This document shows, in pieces, positions 54,308 through 62,836 of a DNA stretch of 64,000 nucleotides. Below the pieces are notes generated by a model that was given only the letters and a program-made list of their open reading frames with translations, made no database searches and had not been told where the DNA came from. The stretch comes from an uncultured Paracoccaceae bacterium. Lineage in GTDB: Bacteria > Pseudomonadota > Alphaproteobacteria > Rhodobacterales > Rhodobacteraceae. The stretch is from contig CALSOO010000002.1 in assembly GCA_943787985.1 (NCBI GenBank), forward strand, positions 1 to 64,000. Reading direction: 5' to 3'. A program made the translations under genes and the position numbers. Positions within the stretch are counted from its first letter, which is position 1; the number at the start of each line of letters is the position of its first letter.

Positions 54308-55545
54308 CCGAGACACCGATGTCCACCTTTGTGCGCGCATTTGGACGCGTCGGATTGTTGTCGTTTGGCGGCCCCGCAGCCCAAATTGCTTTGATGCACG
54401 AAGAGTTAGTAGACCGGCGCAAATGGCTGACCGAACAAGAGTTTTTGCGTGCGCTGTCGCTGTGTATGCTGTTGCCGGGTCCCGAAGCGATGCAACTGGC
54501 CACCTACGCAGGGTGGCGCCTTCGCGGGACGACGGGCGGATTGATTGCAGGCCTATTATTCGTCATTCCGGGTGCAATGTTGATTGCACTTCTGGCATGG
54601 GGCTATGTCGTGTTCGGACAGCTTTCATGGGTGCAGGCCGCCTTTCTCGGGGTCAAAGCCGCGGTCATTTCCGTTGTTCTCCAAGCCCTGTATCGTATGA
54701 GCCAAAAGGCGCTAAAAGGGCGCGCCGATTATGCATTGGCAGCGGGCGCATTTATCGCCCTGTTCGCCTTCGGACTGCCGTTTCCAATCATTATCGCCGC
54801 TGCGGGCGCTTGGGGATACCTGACCTCCAAAACTGAAAACTCGCCCTCTTTGCCCTCGGTCACCGCCCCGCCACGCAGTCTTCACACCTTGCTTCTCTGG
54901 GGCAGCTTGTGGCTTGCGCCTGTCGCGTTGGTTTGGGCCTTGGACCACGCGTTCTTGATGCAAATCGCTCTCTTCTTTTCCAAACTGGCGGTTGTCACAT
55001 TCGGCGGCGCCTATGCAGTGCTGGCCTATATGTCCCAAACCGTCGTACAGGACTTTGGATGGATCACCACAGGTGAAATGATCGACGCATTGGGATTGGC
55101 AGAAACAACTCCGGGGCCACTTATTCTGGTGACAGAATTCGTGGCCTTTCTCGCCGGTTACGCTCAGGGCGGCCTTGTGATGGCATTGTGCGCAACCGTT
55201 CTGGCGCTTTGGGTGACTTTTACGCCCTGTTTTCTTTGGATTTTCCTCGCCGGACCTTTCATCGACAGACTGGAAAGCAGGCCACGCCTGTCTGCAGCCC
55301 TCAAAGGGATCACCGCCGCTGTGGTTGGCGTGATTTTGAACCTTTCGGTCTGGTTCCTGATCCACGTTTTGTTCGCAGATGTCGGCGCATGGGGCGCCCT
55401 GCCCGTTCCGGACCTTGGCACATTGAATTGGAACGCCGTGATGCTGAGCGTTCTCGCCGCCTATTTGTTGTTGCGCCTCAAACTGCCATTGCCGTTGGTA
55501 TTGGCGTATACTGCGGGCGCCGCATTGGCGTTGAATGCGCTTTAA
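54304..55545 (+). CDS. chrA: Chromate efflux transporter ChrA
   Basis: Protein of 413 residues with two homologous CHR halves: FGRVGLLSFGGPAAQIALMH with MLLPGPEAMQLATYAGWRLR in the first, and KLAVVTFGGAYAVLAYMSQT with LGLAETTPGPLILVTEFVAF in the second. About ten membrane helices. ChrA exports chromate using the proton gradient. Coupled to the ChrB-like gene. Confidence 0.93.
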   Translation: MTETPMSTFVRAFGRVGLLSFGGPAAQIALMHEELVDRRKWLTEQEFLRALSLCMLLPGPEAMQLATYAGWRLRGTTGGLIAGLLFVIPGAMLIALLAWGYVVFGQLSWVQAAFLGVKAAVISVVLQALYRMSQKALKGRADYALAAGAFIALFAFGLPFPIIIAAAGAWGYLTSKTENSPSLPSVTAPPRSLHTLLLWGSLWLAPVALVWALDHAFLMQIALFFSKLAVVTFGGAYAVLAYMSQTVVQDFGWITTGEMIDALGLAETTPGPLILVTEFVAFLAGYAQGGLVMALCATVLALWVTFTPCFLWIFLAGPFIDRLESRPRLSAALKGITAAVVGVILNLSVWFLIHVLFADVGAWGALPVPDLGTLNWNAVMLSVLAAYLLLRLKLPLPLVLAYTAGAALALNAL

Positions 55546-55621
55546 GCAAGCTTTCGCACATCCACCTCTTTTCACTGCGCAAAAAAGAAGTATGGTAAAC
55601 GCAAAGCAGATGAGGGTGACC

Positions 55622-56125
55622 ATGAGCCGGAACATCGACTACGGCGATCTGATGCATACCGCGATGCGGGGGCTGATCAAAAAAGTTCTCACGGACGTGG
55701 CCGCCAACGGTCTGCCCGGTGCGCACCATTTCTTTATTACATTTGACACCCATCACCCGGATGCCGAACTCGCGGACTGGCTTTCAGACCGCTACCCTGG
55801 TGAAATGACCGTCGTGATGCAGCACTGGTATGACAAGCTGGACGTGGGCGAGGACGGCTTCGGCGTTTGCCTGAACTTTGGCGAAGCCCCGGAGCCACTT
55901 TATATCCCCTACGCCGCAATCAAAACTTTTGTGGATCCTTCGGTAGAATTTGGTTTGCGCTTTGAATCACAGGACGACGAAGACACAGTCGACACCCCGA
56001 CCAACAAAGCCACGCCAGATATCCTTCCCACGGCCCCAATGGGCGGCAGCACGCCCGAAAACAATGAAAAAAAGACCGATGGTGCAGCGGCCGACATCGT
56101 CTCTTTGGACAGTTTCCGCAAATAG
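55622..56125 (+). CDS. sspB: SspB-family ClpXP adaptor
   Basis: Start at MSRNIDYGDLMHTAMR (55622); 167 residues. The N-terminal substrate-binding domain (VLTDVAANGLPGAHHFFITF, then PGEMTVVMQHWYDKL) is the alphaproteobacterial SspB type. A flexible acidic linker follows, and a C-terminal tail (ADIVSLDSFRK) contacts ClpX. SspB delivers SsrA-tagged proteins to ClpXP; the ssrA gene is nearby. Confidence 0.9.
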   Translation: MSRNIDYGDLMHTAMRGLIKKVLTDVAANGLPGAHHFFITFDTHHPDAELADWLSDRYPGEMTVVMQHWYDKLDVGEDGFGVCLNFGEAPEPLYIPYAAIKTFVDPSVEFGLRFESQDDEDTVDTPTNKATPDILPTAPMGGSTPENNEKKTDGAAADIVSLDSFRK

Positions 56126-56190
56126 CGTAATTGCACTGAAAGGATTGGAGCGTTAAACCCCGCGTGTAATATCGCATCAGGAGCGCATCG

Positions 56191-57582
56191 ATGTCTCAGA
56201 CCCGCACAGAAACCGACAGTTTCGGCCCACTTGAAGTCCCAAGCGACAAATATTGGGGCGCGCAGACACAGCGCTCGATCATCAATTTCCCTATCGGCTG
56301 GGAAAAACAGCCCATCGCCATCGTGCGCGCACTGGGTGTGATCAAAAAAGCCTGCGCCCAAGCCAACATGACCCAAGGCACATTGGACCCGAAACTGGGC
56401 AACGCCATTGTGCAAGCGGCAGGCGAAGTGGTTGAGGGCAAGTTTGACGACAACTTCCCACTGGTGGTGTGGCAGACCGGTTCCGGCACGCAGTCTAACA
56501 TGAACTCCAACGAGGTCATCGCCAACCGTGCAATCGAAATTCTGGGGGGCGTGATCGGGTCAAAGGATCCGGTGCATCCCAACGATCATTGCAACATGGG
56601 TCAATCCTCCAACGATACGTTCCCGACTGCGATGCATATCTCGGCCGCGATGACAGCCCGTGATGTGTTGTTGCCCGGTCTGGAAAAGTTGCACGCTGCC
56701 CTGCAGGGCAAAGTCGAAGCCTTTGAGGGCATCATCAAAATCGGACGGACCCACACCCAAGACGCGACGCCACTGACACTGTCGCAAGAATTCTCGGGAT
56801 ACACCCATCAGGTTGCAATGGGAATCCGCCGCGTCAACGACGCTTTGGGACGCATTTATGAGCTGGCTCAAGGTGGCACCGCCGTCGGCACTGGCCTGAA
56901 TACCAAAAAAGGCTGGGACACGATGGTTGCGGCCAATATGGCCGAGATCACCGGCCTGCCCTTCATCACGGCGCCCAACAAATTCGAAGCTCTCGCGGCA
57001 CATGATGCGATGGTCGAAATCTCCGGCGCGCTCAAAACGGTTGCGGCCTCCTTGTTCAAGATCGCAAATGACATCCGCCTACTTGGATCCGGACCGCGTT
57101 GTGGTTTGGGGGAATTGGTGCTGCCTGAAAACGAACCCGGCTCGTCCATCATGCCGGGCAAAGTGAACCCCACCCAGTGTGAAGCCCTTACGCAAGTCTG
57201 TATTCACGTCATGGGCAACGACGCGGCCGTCGGTTTTGCGGGATCGCAAGGACACTTCGAGTTGAACGTCTACAAGCCAATGATGGCTTATAACGTCCTG
57301 CAATCCATGCAACTTTTGGGTGATGCAGCCTCTGCATTTACCGACAATCTTGTTGATGATTTGCAAGCTGACGCAGACCGGATTGAACGCCTGATGCGTG
57401 AAAGCCTGATGTTGGTGACAGCGCTTGCCCCTGAGATCGGTTACGACAATGCAACCAAAGTCGCCAAGACAGCGCATAAAAACGGCACCACTTTGAAAGA
57501 AGAGGCCATCGCATTGGGTTTCGTCGACGAGGAAACATTCGAGCGCGTTGTGCGCCCTGAAAACATGGTTGGCCCCAAGTAA
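56191..57582 (+). CDS. fumC: Fumarate hydratase class II
   Basis: Protein of 463 residues, the normal family length. The signature [16 protein letters not shown] is present, as are [12 protein letters not shown] and [17 protein letters not shown]. Interconverts fumarate and malate in the TCA cycle without an iron-sulfur cluster. The stop abuts the next start. Confidence 0.96.
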   Translation: MSQTRTETDSFGPLEVPSDKYWGAQTQRSIINFPIGWEKQPIAIVRALGVIKKACAQANMTQGTLDPKLGNAIVQAAGEVVEGKFDDNFPLVVWQTGSGTQSNMNSNEVIANRAIEILGGVIGSKDPVHPNDHCNMGQSSNDTFPTAMHISAAMTARDVLLPGLEKLHAALQGKVEAFEGIIKIGRTHTQDATPLTLSQEFSGYTHQVAMGIRRVNDALGRIYELAQGGTAVGTGLNTKKGWDTMVAANMAEITGLPFITAPNKFEALAAHDAMVEISGALKTVAASLFKIANDIRLLGSGPRCGLGELVLPENEPGSSIMPGKVNPTQCEALTQVCIHVMGNDAAVGFAGSQGHFELNVYKPMMAYNVLQSMQLLGDAASAFTDNLVDDLQADADRIERLMRESLMLVTALAPEIGYDNATKVAKTAHKNGTTLKEEAIALGFVDEETFERVVRPENMVGPK

Positions 57583-57759
57583 ATGAGCACCCCGATTAAC
57601 CTCAATCGGGTGCGCAAGCAAAAAGCACGGGAGGCCAAGGCCACCCGTGCGGACCAAAACGCGACGCTGCATGGTCTGACAAAAGCCGAAAAGGCCACCG
57701 GTAAGGATGCTGTGAAGCTGGCAGAACGCCACCTTGACGGGCACAAGCGCGACACATGA
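57583..57759 (+). CDS. DUF4169-like small basic protein
   Basis: ATG at 57583, immediately after the fumC stop; 58 residues (MSTPINLNRVRKQKAREAKA...). The Lys/Arg/Ala-rich helix fits DUF4169 proteins, which often precede a ribbon-helix-helix gene as here. The stop overlaps the next start (ATGA). Confidence 0.7.
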   Translation: MSTPINLNRVRKQKAREAKATRADQNATLHGLTKAEKATGKDAVKLAERHLDGHKRDT

Positions 57760-57974
57760 GTGGCCGCCCCGTCAAACATTCCCTCACGCTCAAAGGGCAC
57801 CGCACTTCGGTGTCGTTGGAGGATGCGTTCTGGACGGAATTTCGTAAAATCGCTGCCGAGCGCGGTGTGCCCATCAACGCACTGGCTGCGGAAATCGATG
57901 CAAACCGCGACCCTGACGTCGGACTTGCGTCCTCCATCCGAGTTTATGTTTTGCAGCAGTTGACTGCGCAGTAA
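57756..57974 (+). CDS. Ribbon-helix-helix domain protein
   Basis: Protein of 72 residues. The strand HRTSVSLEDAFWTEFRKIAA, followed by a second helix (PINALAAEID), has the ribbon-helix-helix arrangement of the Arc/MetJ class. Translation-coupled to the DUF4169 gene. Probably a DNA-binding regulator; target unknown. Confidence 0.75.
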   Translation: MSGRPVKHSLTLKGHRTSVSLEDAFWTEFRKIAAERGVPINALAAEIDANRDPDVGLASSIRVYVLQQLTAQ

Positions 57975-58000
57975 TCAGACGCAGGGCGCATACGGCACAA

Positions 58001-58037
58001 AAAAACCGACGGCCTTCAACAGACCATCGGTTTTTTG
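58001..58037. terminator. Bidirectional Rho-independent terminator
   Basis: AAAAAACCGACGG, a loop, and CCATCGGTTTTTT: a stem flanked by A- and T-runs, serving both the small-gene operon and the converging aldolase gene. Confidence 0.9.
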
Positions 58038-58042
58038 CTCAT

Positions 58043-58936
58043 TCAAGCGATAGAAGACGCATGAATTTTGCCAATATTGGCACCAAGTGACGCATCAAAA
58101 TCGGCGTCTTCCATATCGCGCTGCAACCCTTCGGTCAGAGCGCGGCTGAAACTTGCGATCATTTTGGAGTTTTCTGCCAAGCGCGCGCAGGCCTCATCAT
58201 TGCTATAGCCACCCGACAAGGCGACGACCCGCAAAACACGTGCATGGTCGGCAAGATCATCATACAACCCTGCTGTTTCGGGAATGGTCAGTTTCAGCAT
58301 AACGGTCCGGTCATCCGCCAGCGTATCGAGATGACGCAGGATCGCCGCTTTGAGCAAGGTTTCAGCCTCGGACTTCGTGCTGGAGTGAATATTCACTTCA
58401 GGTTCGATGATCGGCACAAGCCCCGCAGCGCACACTGTTTCAGCGACTGCGAATTGTTGGGCCACAACAGCTTCGATGCCCGCCGCATTGGCCTCGTGAA
58501 TGACAGAACGCTCTTTGGTTCCAAAGATGCCTGACGCTAAAGCGGACCCCAAAAGGGCGTCCAGCTCGGGCATCGCTTTCATCACCTGACAATCGTCAAC
58601 GATGTCTTCGAGGCCTTTGTCGATCTTGAGAAACGGAACAACGCCGCAATCCTCCCAAAGGTAGTCCGCAACCGGCTTGCCTTTGATGTGCTCGTTCATC
58701 GTGCGCTCAAACAAGATCGCGCCAATCACTTTGGAGCTGTCAAAATCAGGCGCAAGAATGATCCGTGCGCGCATCTTCTGGATTTCCGCGAACATCTCTT
58801 CTTCAGACCCGTAAGCGCTGGCATCGACACCGTACAGCCCAAGCGCCTTGGGAGTGGAGCCACCGCTTTGGTCGAGCGCCGCAATGAACCCTGCACCATT
58901 TGCAATTTGCGCGGTCTTTTTGTCCAGATCAGCCAT
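58043..58936 (-). CDS. Class I fructose-bisphosphate aldolase
   Basis: Start taken at MADLDKKTAQIANGAG (58936); an alternative Met lies 12 nt upstream. About 297 residues. GFIAALDQSGGSTPKAL, GVVPFLKIDKGLED and GLVPIIEPEVNIHSSTKSEA are the class I (Schiff-base) aldolase blocks of the FbaB-like bacterial group. Cleaves fructose 1,6-bisphosphate in glycolysis and gluconeogenesis. Confidence 0.92.
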   Translation of the reverse strand: MADLDKKTAQIANGAGFIAALDQSGGSTPKALGLYGVDASAYGSEEEMFAEIQKMRARIILAPDFDSSKVIGAILFERTMNEHIKGKPVADYLWEDCGVVPFLKIDKGLEDIVDDCQVMKAMPELDALLGSALASGIFGTKERSVIHEANAAGIEAVVAQQFAVAETVCAAGLVPIIEPEVNIHSSTKSEAETLLKAAILRHLDTLADDRTVMLKLTIPETAGLYDDLADHARVLRVVALSGGYSNDEACARLAENSKMIASFSRALTEGLQRDMEDADFDASLGANIGKIHASSIA

Positions 58937-59000
58937 GTCGTTCCCCATGATTCCTACGTTTGTCGCGGGTGTAATGTACCCAAACCCAGATTGGTACATG

Positions 59001-60353
59001 TTAGCGGCGGACAATGCGCAAACGAATGCCAGCCTGTGATCTGACCGTCAAATGCGCCACAGGCACAGGCGGTTCGGCCTCTTCGCTTGTGATCCGGAAC
59101 TCGCGCAGGATCCGTGACAGGATCAACGGCCCCTCAACCATTGCAAACCCGGCCCCCGGGCACACTCGGCTACCGGCAGAGAACGGGATATACGCGTCGC
59201 GACTGCATTGCTTGCCGTTTTCCGTGTGCCAACGCTCCGGGTCAAAATCGTCGGGTCGGTCCCACAACCGCTCATGACGGTGCAGGTGCCAAGGGCTCAG
59301 CACGACTTGACTGCCCTTGGGCACTGCACGATCGCGAAACGTTTCCGGGCAGGTGGTTTCGCGTACCATCATCGGGACGGGGGGATACAGACGCAACGTT
59401 TCCCGAAATACATCGCGTGACAAGCGCAGCTTGGACATCACAGCAAAATCGCACGCGTCCATCACTTGCGCTTCTTGAGACAAGCGCTCCTGCCATTCCG
59501 GAAAGACAGCCATCAAGTACAAAGCCCAGGCCAACGCCGACGCGCTTGTTTCGTGTCCTGCGAGGAAAAAGATTGCAACCTGATCAACCATTTCGCTGGT
59601 GTCGAACTGCGCCCCTGTTTCGGGATCAGTGGTTGTCATGATCTTGGTCGCCAGATCTTCGGGGGCGGTGCCTGCGGTGATCTGTGCCATGCGCGTTTCG
59701 GTCAATTGGGTGATCAATTGGCGAATACGTGCCGCACTGGCGCGGGTGTCTTTGCGAAACAGGCGCGGCATCCATTTGGGCAAGGGCACGAAGGCGGCCA
59801 GATTAAGGATCGGCTGACTGCGCTGATAGGTGCGAAATTCATCGAAAACGTCCCGCGCCACTTCATGTTCGATCGGAATGGAAAACAGGGTGCGGAATAT
59901 CACGTCAGCCGCGGCGTGGCTGGTTTCCTCTTCGATCTCGACGATTTGTCCATCCATGCCTCTGAGACGGGCCGCAGCCGCTTCGGATGCGGCCCACATC
60001 GCAGGAAACGTGACGCGCAAGCAGCCGCCTTCAAACGCAGGATCAATGATCCGGCGCTGTCGCTTCCATGTCTCACCATTGGTCAAGAACACGGAATTGC
60101 CCAGCAAGGGGCGCAACCCTTCGCCGATCCGGTCGGACTTGGGAAAGTCATCGGGCCGCGCTTTGAGCACTTCTTTGACCAGTTCCGGCTGGTTTGTCAG
60201 GTAGCTGCGGAAAAACGGAGTGCGAAATTCAGCCATCCACGCGCGATACAATCGTGCGGGTTGGGCTGACAGGATGTCTTGGCGAAACAATTGCATATAG
60301 CGCCAAAGGGACACTTTGTTCGGGCGACTTCGGGGTTTGGGCGGTTGGATCAT
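59001..60353 (-). CDS. Cytochrome P450
   Basis: Protein of 450 residues. I-helix AGHETSASALAW, ExxR in RETLRLYPPVP, and the heme loop FSAGSRVCPGAGFAM with the axial Cys are all intact. No membrane anchor, so a soluble bacterial P450 needing separate ferredoxin partners, none of which lie nearby. Substrate unknown; the closest style is the fatty-acid/terpenoid-type CYP with PERW and R-V-C-P motifs. Confidence 0.93.
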   Translation of the reverse strand: MIQPPKPRSRPNKVSLWRYMQLFRQDILSAQPARLYRAWMAEFRTPFFRSYLTNQPELVKEVLKARPDDFPKSDRIGEGLRPLLGNSVFLTNGETWKRQRRIIDPAFEGGCLRVTFPAMWAASEAAAARLRGMDGQIVEIEEETSHAAADVIFRTLFSIPIEHEVARDVFDEFRTYQRSQPILNLAAFVPLPKWMPRLFRKDTRASAARIRQLITQLTETRMAQITAGTAPEDLATKIMTTTDPETGAQFDTSEMVDQVAIFFLAGHETSASALAWALYLMAVFPEWQERLSQEAQVMDACDFAVMSKLRLSRDVFRETLRLYPPVPMMVRETTCPETFRDRAVPKGSQVVLSPWHLHRHERLWDRPDDFDPERWHTENGKQCSRDAYIPFSAGSRVCPGAGFAMVEGPLILSRILREFRITSEEAEPPVPVAHLTVRSQAGIRLRIVRR

Positions 60354-60364
60354 TGCGGTGTCAC

Positions 60365-61627
60365 CTATGTATATTTGGACACAGCATAATCGATGCGTGA
60401 CTTTGAAGGCGGGCGATCGGCATAGCGTGTTGCCAACGTTTGCGAACCTGCCGTGATCTGGAAATAATCATAATCCAAGGGGCGATCAAAAGCGCACAGG
60501 TATTGAAAATGCAGCCTGAAAAACTTCCACCGCAGTTCTTTCCAGCGTTTTGGGCTCAGGCTTTGGGTGAATTGGGCTGAAAAAACCAATGGCCATTTTT
60601 TGTCCTCTGGCGCGACACCAGAGACCGACACAGGATCACACAATGCAAACGCACAGCCGTCACCGGGCGCTGTGACATCCACCCAAGTGACCTCGTTGCG
60701 CGCACTGAGAAACCGCAAATCAGCGCGCAACCGCTGCGCCTTTGGCAAGAACGAAACCATCGGCACCACCTGCCCCAAAGACAAGAATGCAAGCGCAGGA
60801 CCATCTTTGGGGACTGCGCCTGTTCGGATCAAATCCGCAAGGATCGAGACCCCCAAATGTGCCCCCGATGAATGTCCCACCACCAAAACTTCGTCCACGT
60901 CCTGAACCAATGCCTCGGCAATGGTTGCGCGGAAGGTTTCCATCCGCGCTTCAAGTTCTGGCGGATTTTCCCCTTTTGAAGCGGCCGAATAGGCGTAGTC
61001 ATGCATCAAGTAATAGACAAAAAACTTGCCATCGTTCTTTTTGAACCACCGCAGCACCAGCCAAAACACCAGTGCGCCGGCAAAAATGGACACGGCCACC
61101 GTTTCCTCAAACCAGCGCGGCCAAAGCTGTACCGGGCCGTAAAAAGCTTCCTCGAGGGCGCGTGACACAAAGCCAACAAGACGGCCAACCGCGAAGAAGG
61201 CGCCAAGAGCCAAAAGAAACTGAACAATCAGCATTCCGACGGGATAGAGTGCGGCGATAACAGGTCCTTTGCGCAACCGCATCAAGCGCCACAAAACACC
61301 GTATGCGATATACACCCACGCGGTGCGGATCATCTGCCAGTAGGTCGCGATGATGGAATTGGCCATGCTATCGCGTACAATATCGGACCAGACCAGCACT
61401 TCGACGTCGGCCTCCACATCCGTGTTTTTAATAGTGGACTCCACGTGCCAACCATAGTTGCCTTTGCCCGTTTTCGGTTTCAAACCAATATCATAGCCAC
61501 TGATGTCAGCCTGCGCGCGCCCTTCCGTGCGGTACAGTTCGCGGTAACGGCGCGGATGAATAGGATCATACCCCGGAATGTAAAACACCCGACGCTTTTT
61601 GACTTGTTTTGCGCTCTTGCTGCTCAT
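60365..61627 (-). CDS. Membrane-anchored alpha/beta hydrolase
   Basis: Protein of 420 residues. The N-terminus VFYIPGYDPIHPRRYRELYR is the first strand. Two or three membrane helices lie at about residues 125-200 (AALYPVGMLIVQFLLALGAF, VAVSIFAGALVFWLVLRWF). The nucleophile elbow is VVGHSSGAHLG (GxSxG). Insertion of membrane helices into the hydrolase is unusual. Substrate unknown. Confidence 0.7.
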   Translation of the reverse strand: MSSKSAKQVKKRRVFYIPGYDPIHPRRYRELYRTEGRAQADISGYDIGLKPKTGKGNYGWHVESTIKNTDVEADVEVLVWSDIVRDSMANSIIATYWQMIRTAWVYIAYGVLWRLMRLRKGPVIAALYPVGMLIVQFLLALGAFFAVGRLVGFVSRALEEAFYGPVQLWPRWFEETVAVSIFAGALVFWLVLRWFKKNDGKFFVYYLMHDYAYSAASKGENPPELEARMETFRATIAEALVQDVDEVLVVGHSSGAHLGVSILADLIRTGAVPKDGPALAFLSLGQVVPMVSFLPKAQRLRADLRFLSARNEVTWVDVTAPGDGCAFALCDPVSVSGVAPEDKKWPLVFSAQFTQSLSPKRWKELRWKFFRLHFQYLCAFDRPLDYDYFQITAGSQTLATRYADRPPSKSRIDYAVSKYT

Positions 61628-61687
61628 CGACGCACCTTTATTTGGGGCATCGTAGCGTGATATTCGGGCCAGAGTAAGGCCGCAGTT

Positions 61688-62440
61688 TTACCCGAAGGTG
61701 GCAAGGATCGGGAAGGTCTCGAGCAGCCAGAAGGCCAGCGACGTAAAAGCCCCTGTGACCATCGCAAGGCCCACAAGGATCAATAAAATCCCCATGGACC
61801 GCTCGATGAGCTTCATGTGGCGTTTGATTTTGTTCATCACCCCCATCGCGCGGGTGATGAAAATTGCCGACAGCAAGAACGGAATGCCAAGCCCCGCTGC
61901 ATAGACCCCCAGCAGCAAAGTGCCCTTGGCGACAGAGGCCTCGGACGCGGCAAGTGACAGGATTGCCCCCAGTTGCGGACCAATGCACGGGGTCCAGCCA
62001 AAAGCGAAGGCGAGCCCCAGAACATAGGCCCCAAAGGATGTGCCCCCCCGATCGCCCGCATCCATTCGCGCCTCTTGATCAAGGAACGGAATGCGGAAAA
62101 GCCCGACAAAATGGAGTCCGAACACAATGATCACAACACCTGAAACTTGCGCGAAAAGTATTTTATTTTGCAGGAAAAATGCGCCGAATGCAGAGGCTGC
62201 GAAACCCAGCATGATAAACACGGTGCTCAGCCCCATCACAAAGAACAACGCGGCCAGAATCGTCTTGCGCCTGTCAGCTTGCGCCGAGGTCATATCCCCC
62301 ACCGTCATTCCGCTCATATAGGCCAGATAGGGCGGCACGATAGGCAACACACACGGGCTCAGGAAGCTGATGACACCAGCGGCAAGCGCGACCAGCATCG
62401 CGGGCAAAAGCCCCGCATCGATGATTTCTATTCCAAACAT
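61688..62440 (-). CDS. ccdA: Cytochrome c biogenesis / thiol-reductant carrier CcdA
   Basis: Protein of 250 residues with six membrane helices. The two redox Cys are in ISFLSPCVLPIVPPYLAY (first helix) and FGWTPCIGPQLGAIL (fourth helix). CcdA carries electrons from thioredoxin across the membrane for cytochrome c maturation. Confidence 0.95.
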   Translation of the reverse strand: MFGIEIIDAGLLPAMLVALAAGVISFLSPCVLPIVPPYLAYMSGMTVGDMTSAQADRRKTILAALFFVMGLSTVFIMLGFAASAFGAFFLQNKILFAQVSGVVIIVFGLHFVGLFRIPFLDQEARMDAGDRGGTSFGAYVLGLAFAFGWTPCIGPQLGAILSLAASEASVAKGTLLLGVYAAGLGIPFLLSAIFITRAMGVMNKIKRHMKLIERSMGILLILVGLAMVTGAFTSLAFWLLETFPILATFG

Positions 62441-62532
62441 AGGCCTGTCTTAGGCCATAAACTTTGCCCCGTCACGCACCCCAAAGTCACAACCTTGTGG
62501 ACAGGATGAAACATTGGACCTATCTGCGTGTT

Positions 62533-62763
62533 ATGACTGAAGACCTTCACATTCTGGATGCGATCGGGCTGCTTTGCCCCCTGCCCGTTCTCAAAGCGCG
62601 CAAGCGTCTACAAAAACTGGCTGCAGGTGAGTGTTTGACCATGCAAGCAGATGATCCAGCGGCGATTGTCGATGTGCCGCACTTTTGCGCCGAAGCAGGT
62701 CACACGCTGGTATCCGCCGACACGGACGGTCCTGTGCATGTCTACGTGATCCGCAAATCCTGA
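62533..62763 (+). CDS. TusA-family sulfurtransferase
   Basis: Start at MTEDLHILDAIGLLCP (62533); 76 residues. LLCPLPVLKARKRL holds the catalytic CPxP motif. Such proteins relay persulfide sulfur, for example to tRNA thiolation or molybdopterin pathways. It diverges from ccdA and converges on rne with a terminator between. Confidence 0.92.
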   Translation: MTEDLHILDAIGLLCPLPVLKARKRLQKLAAGECLTMQADDPAAIVDVPHFCAEAGHTLVSADTDGPVHVYVIRKS

Positions 62764-62801
62764 TCCATCAAAGCACCGGGACATCAAGGCACTGGTACAC
62801 A

Positions 62802-62834
62802 GAAAAAAGGCGGGCCATTTCTGACCCGCCCTTT
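62802..62834. terminator. Bidirectional terminator between tusA and rne
   Basis: GGCGGGCC, a short loop, and GACCCGCC (62809-62830), with an A-run on the left and CTTT on the right. Confidence 0.85.
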
Positions 62835-62836
62835 CA

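Noticed and set aside
54712..55635. 307-codon minus-strand frame within chrA
   Set aside because: Antisense shadow, Gln/Cys-rich, no start context.
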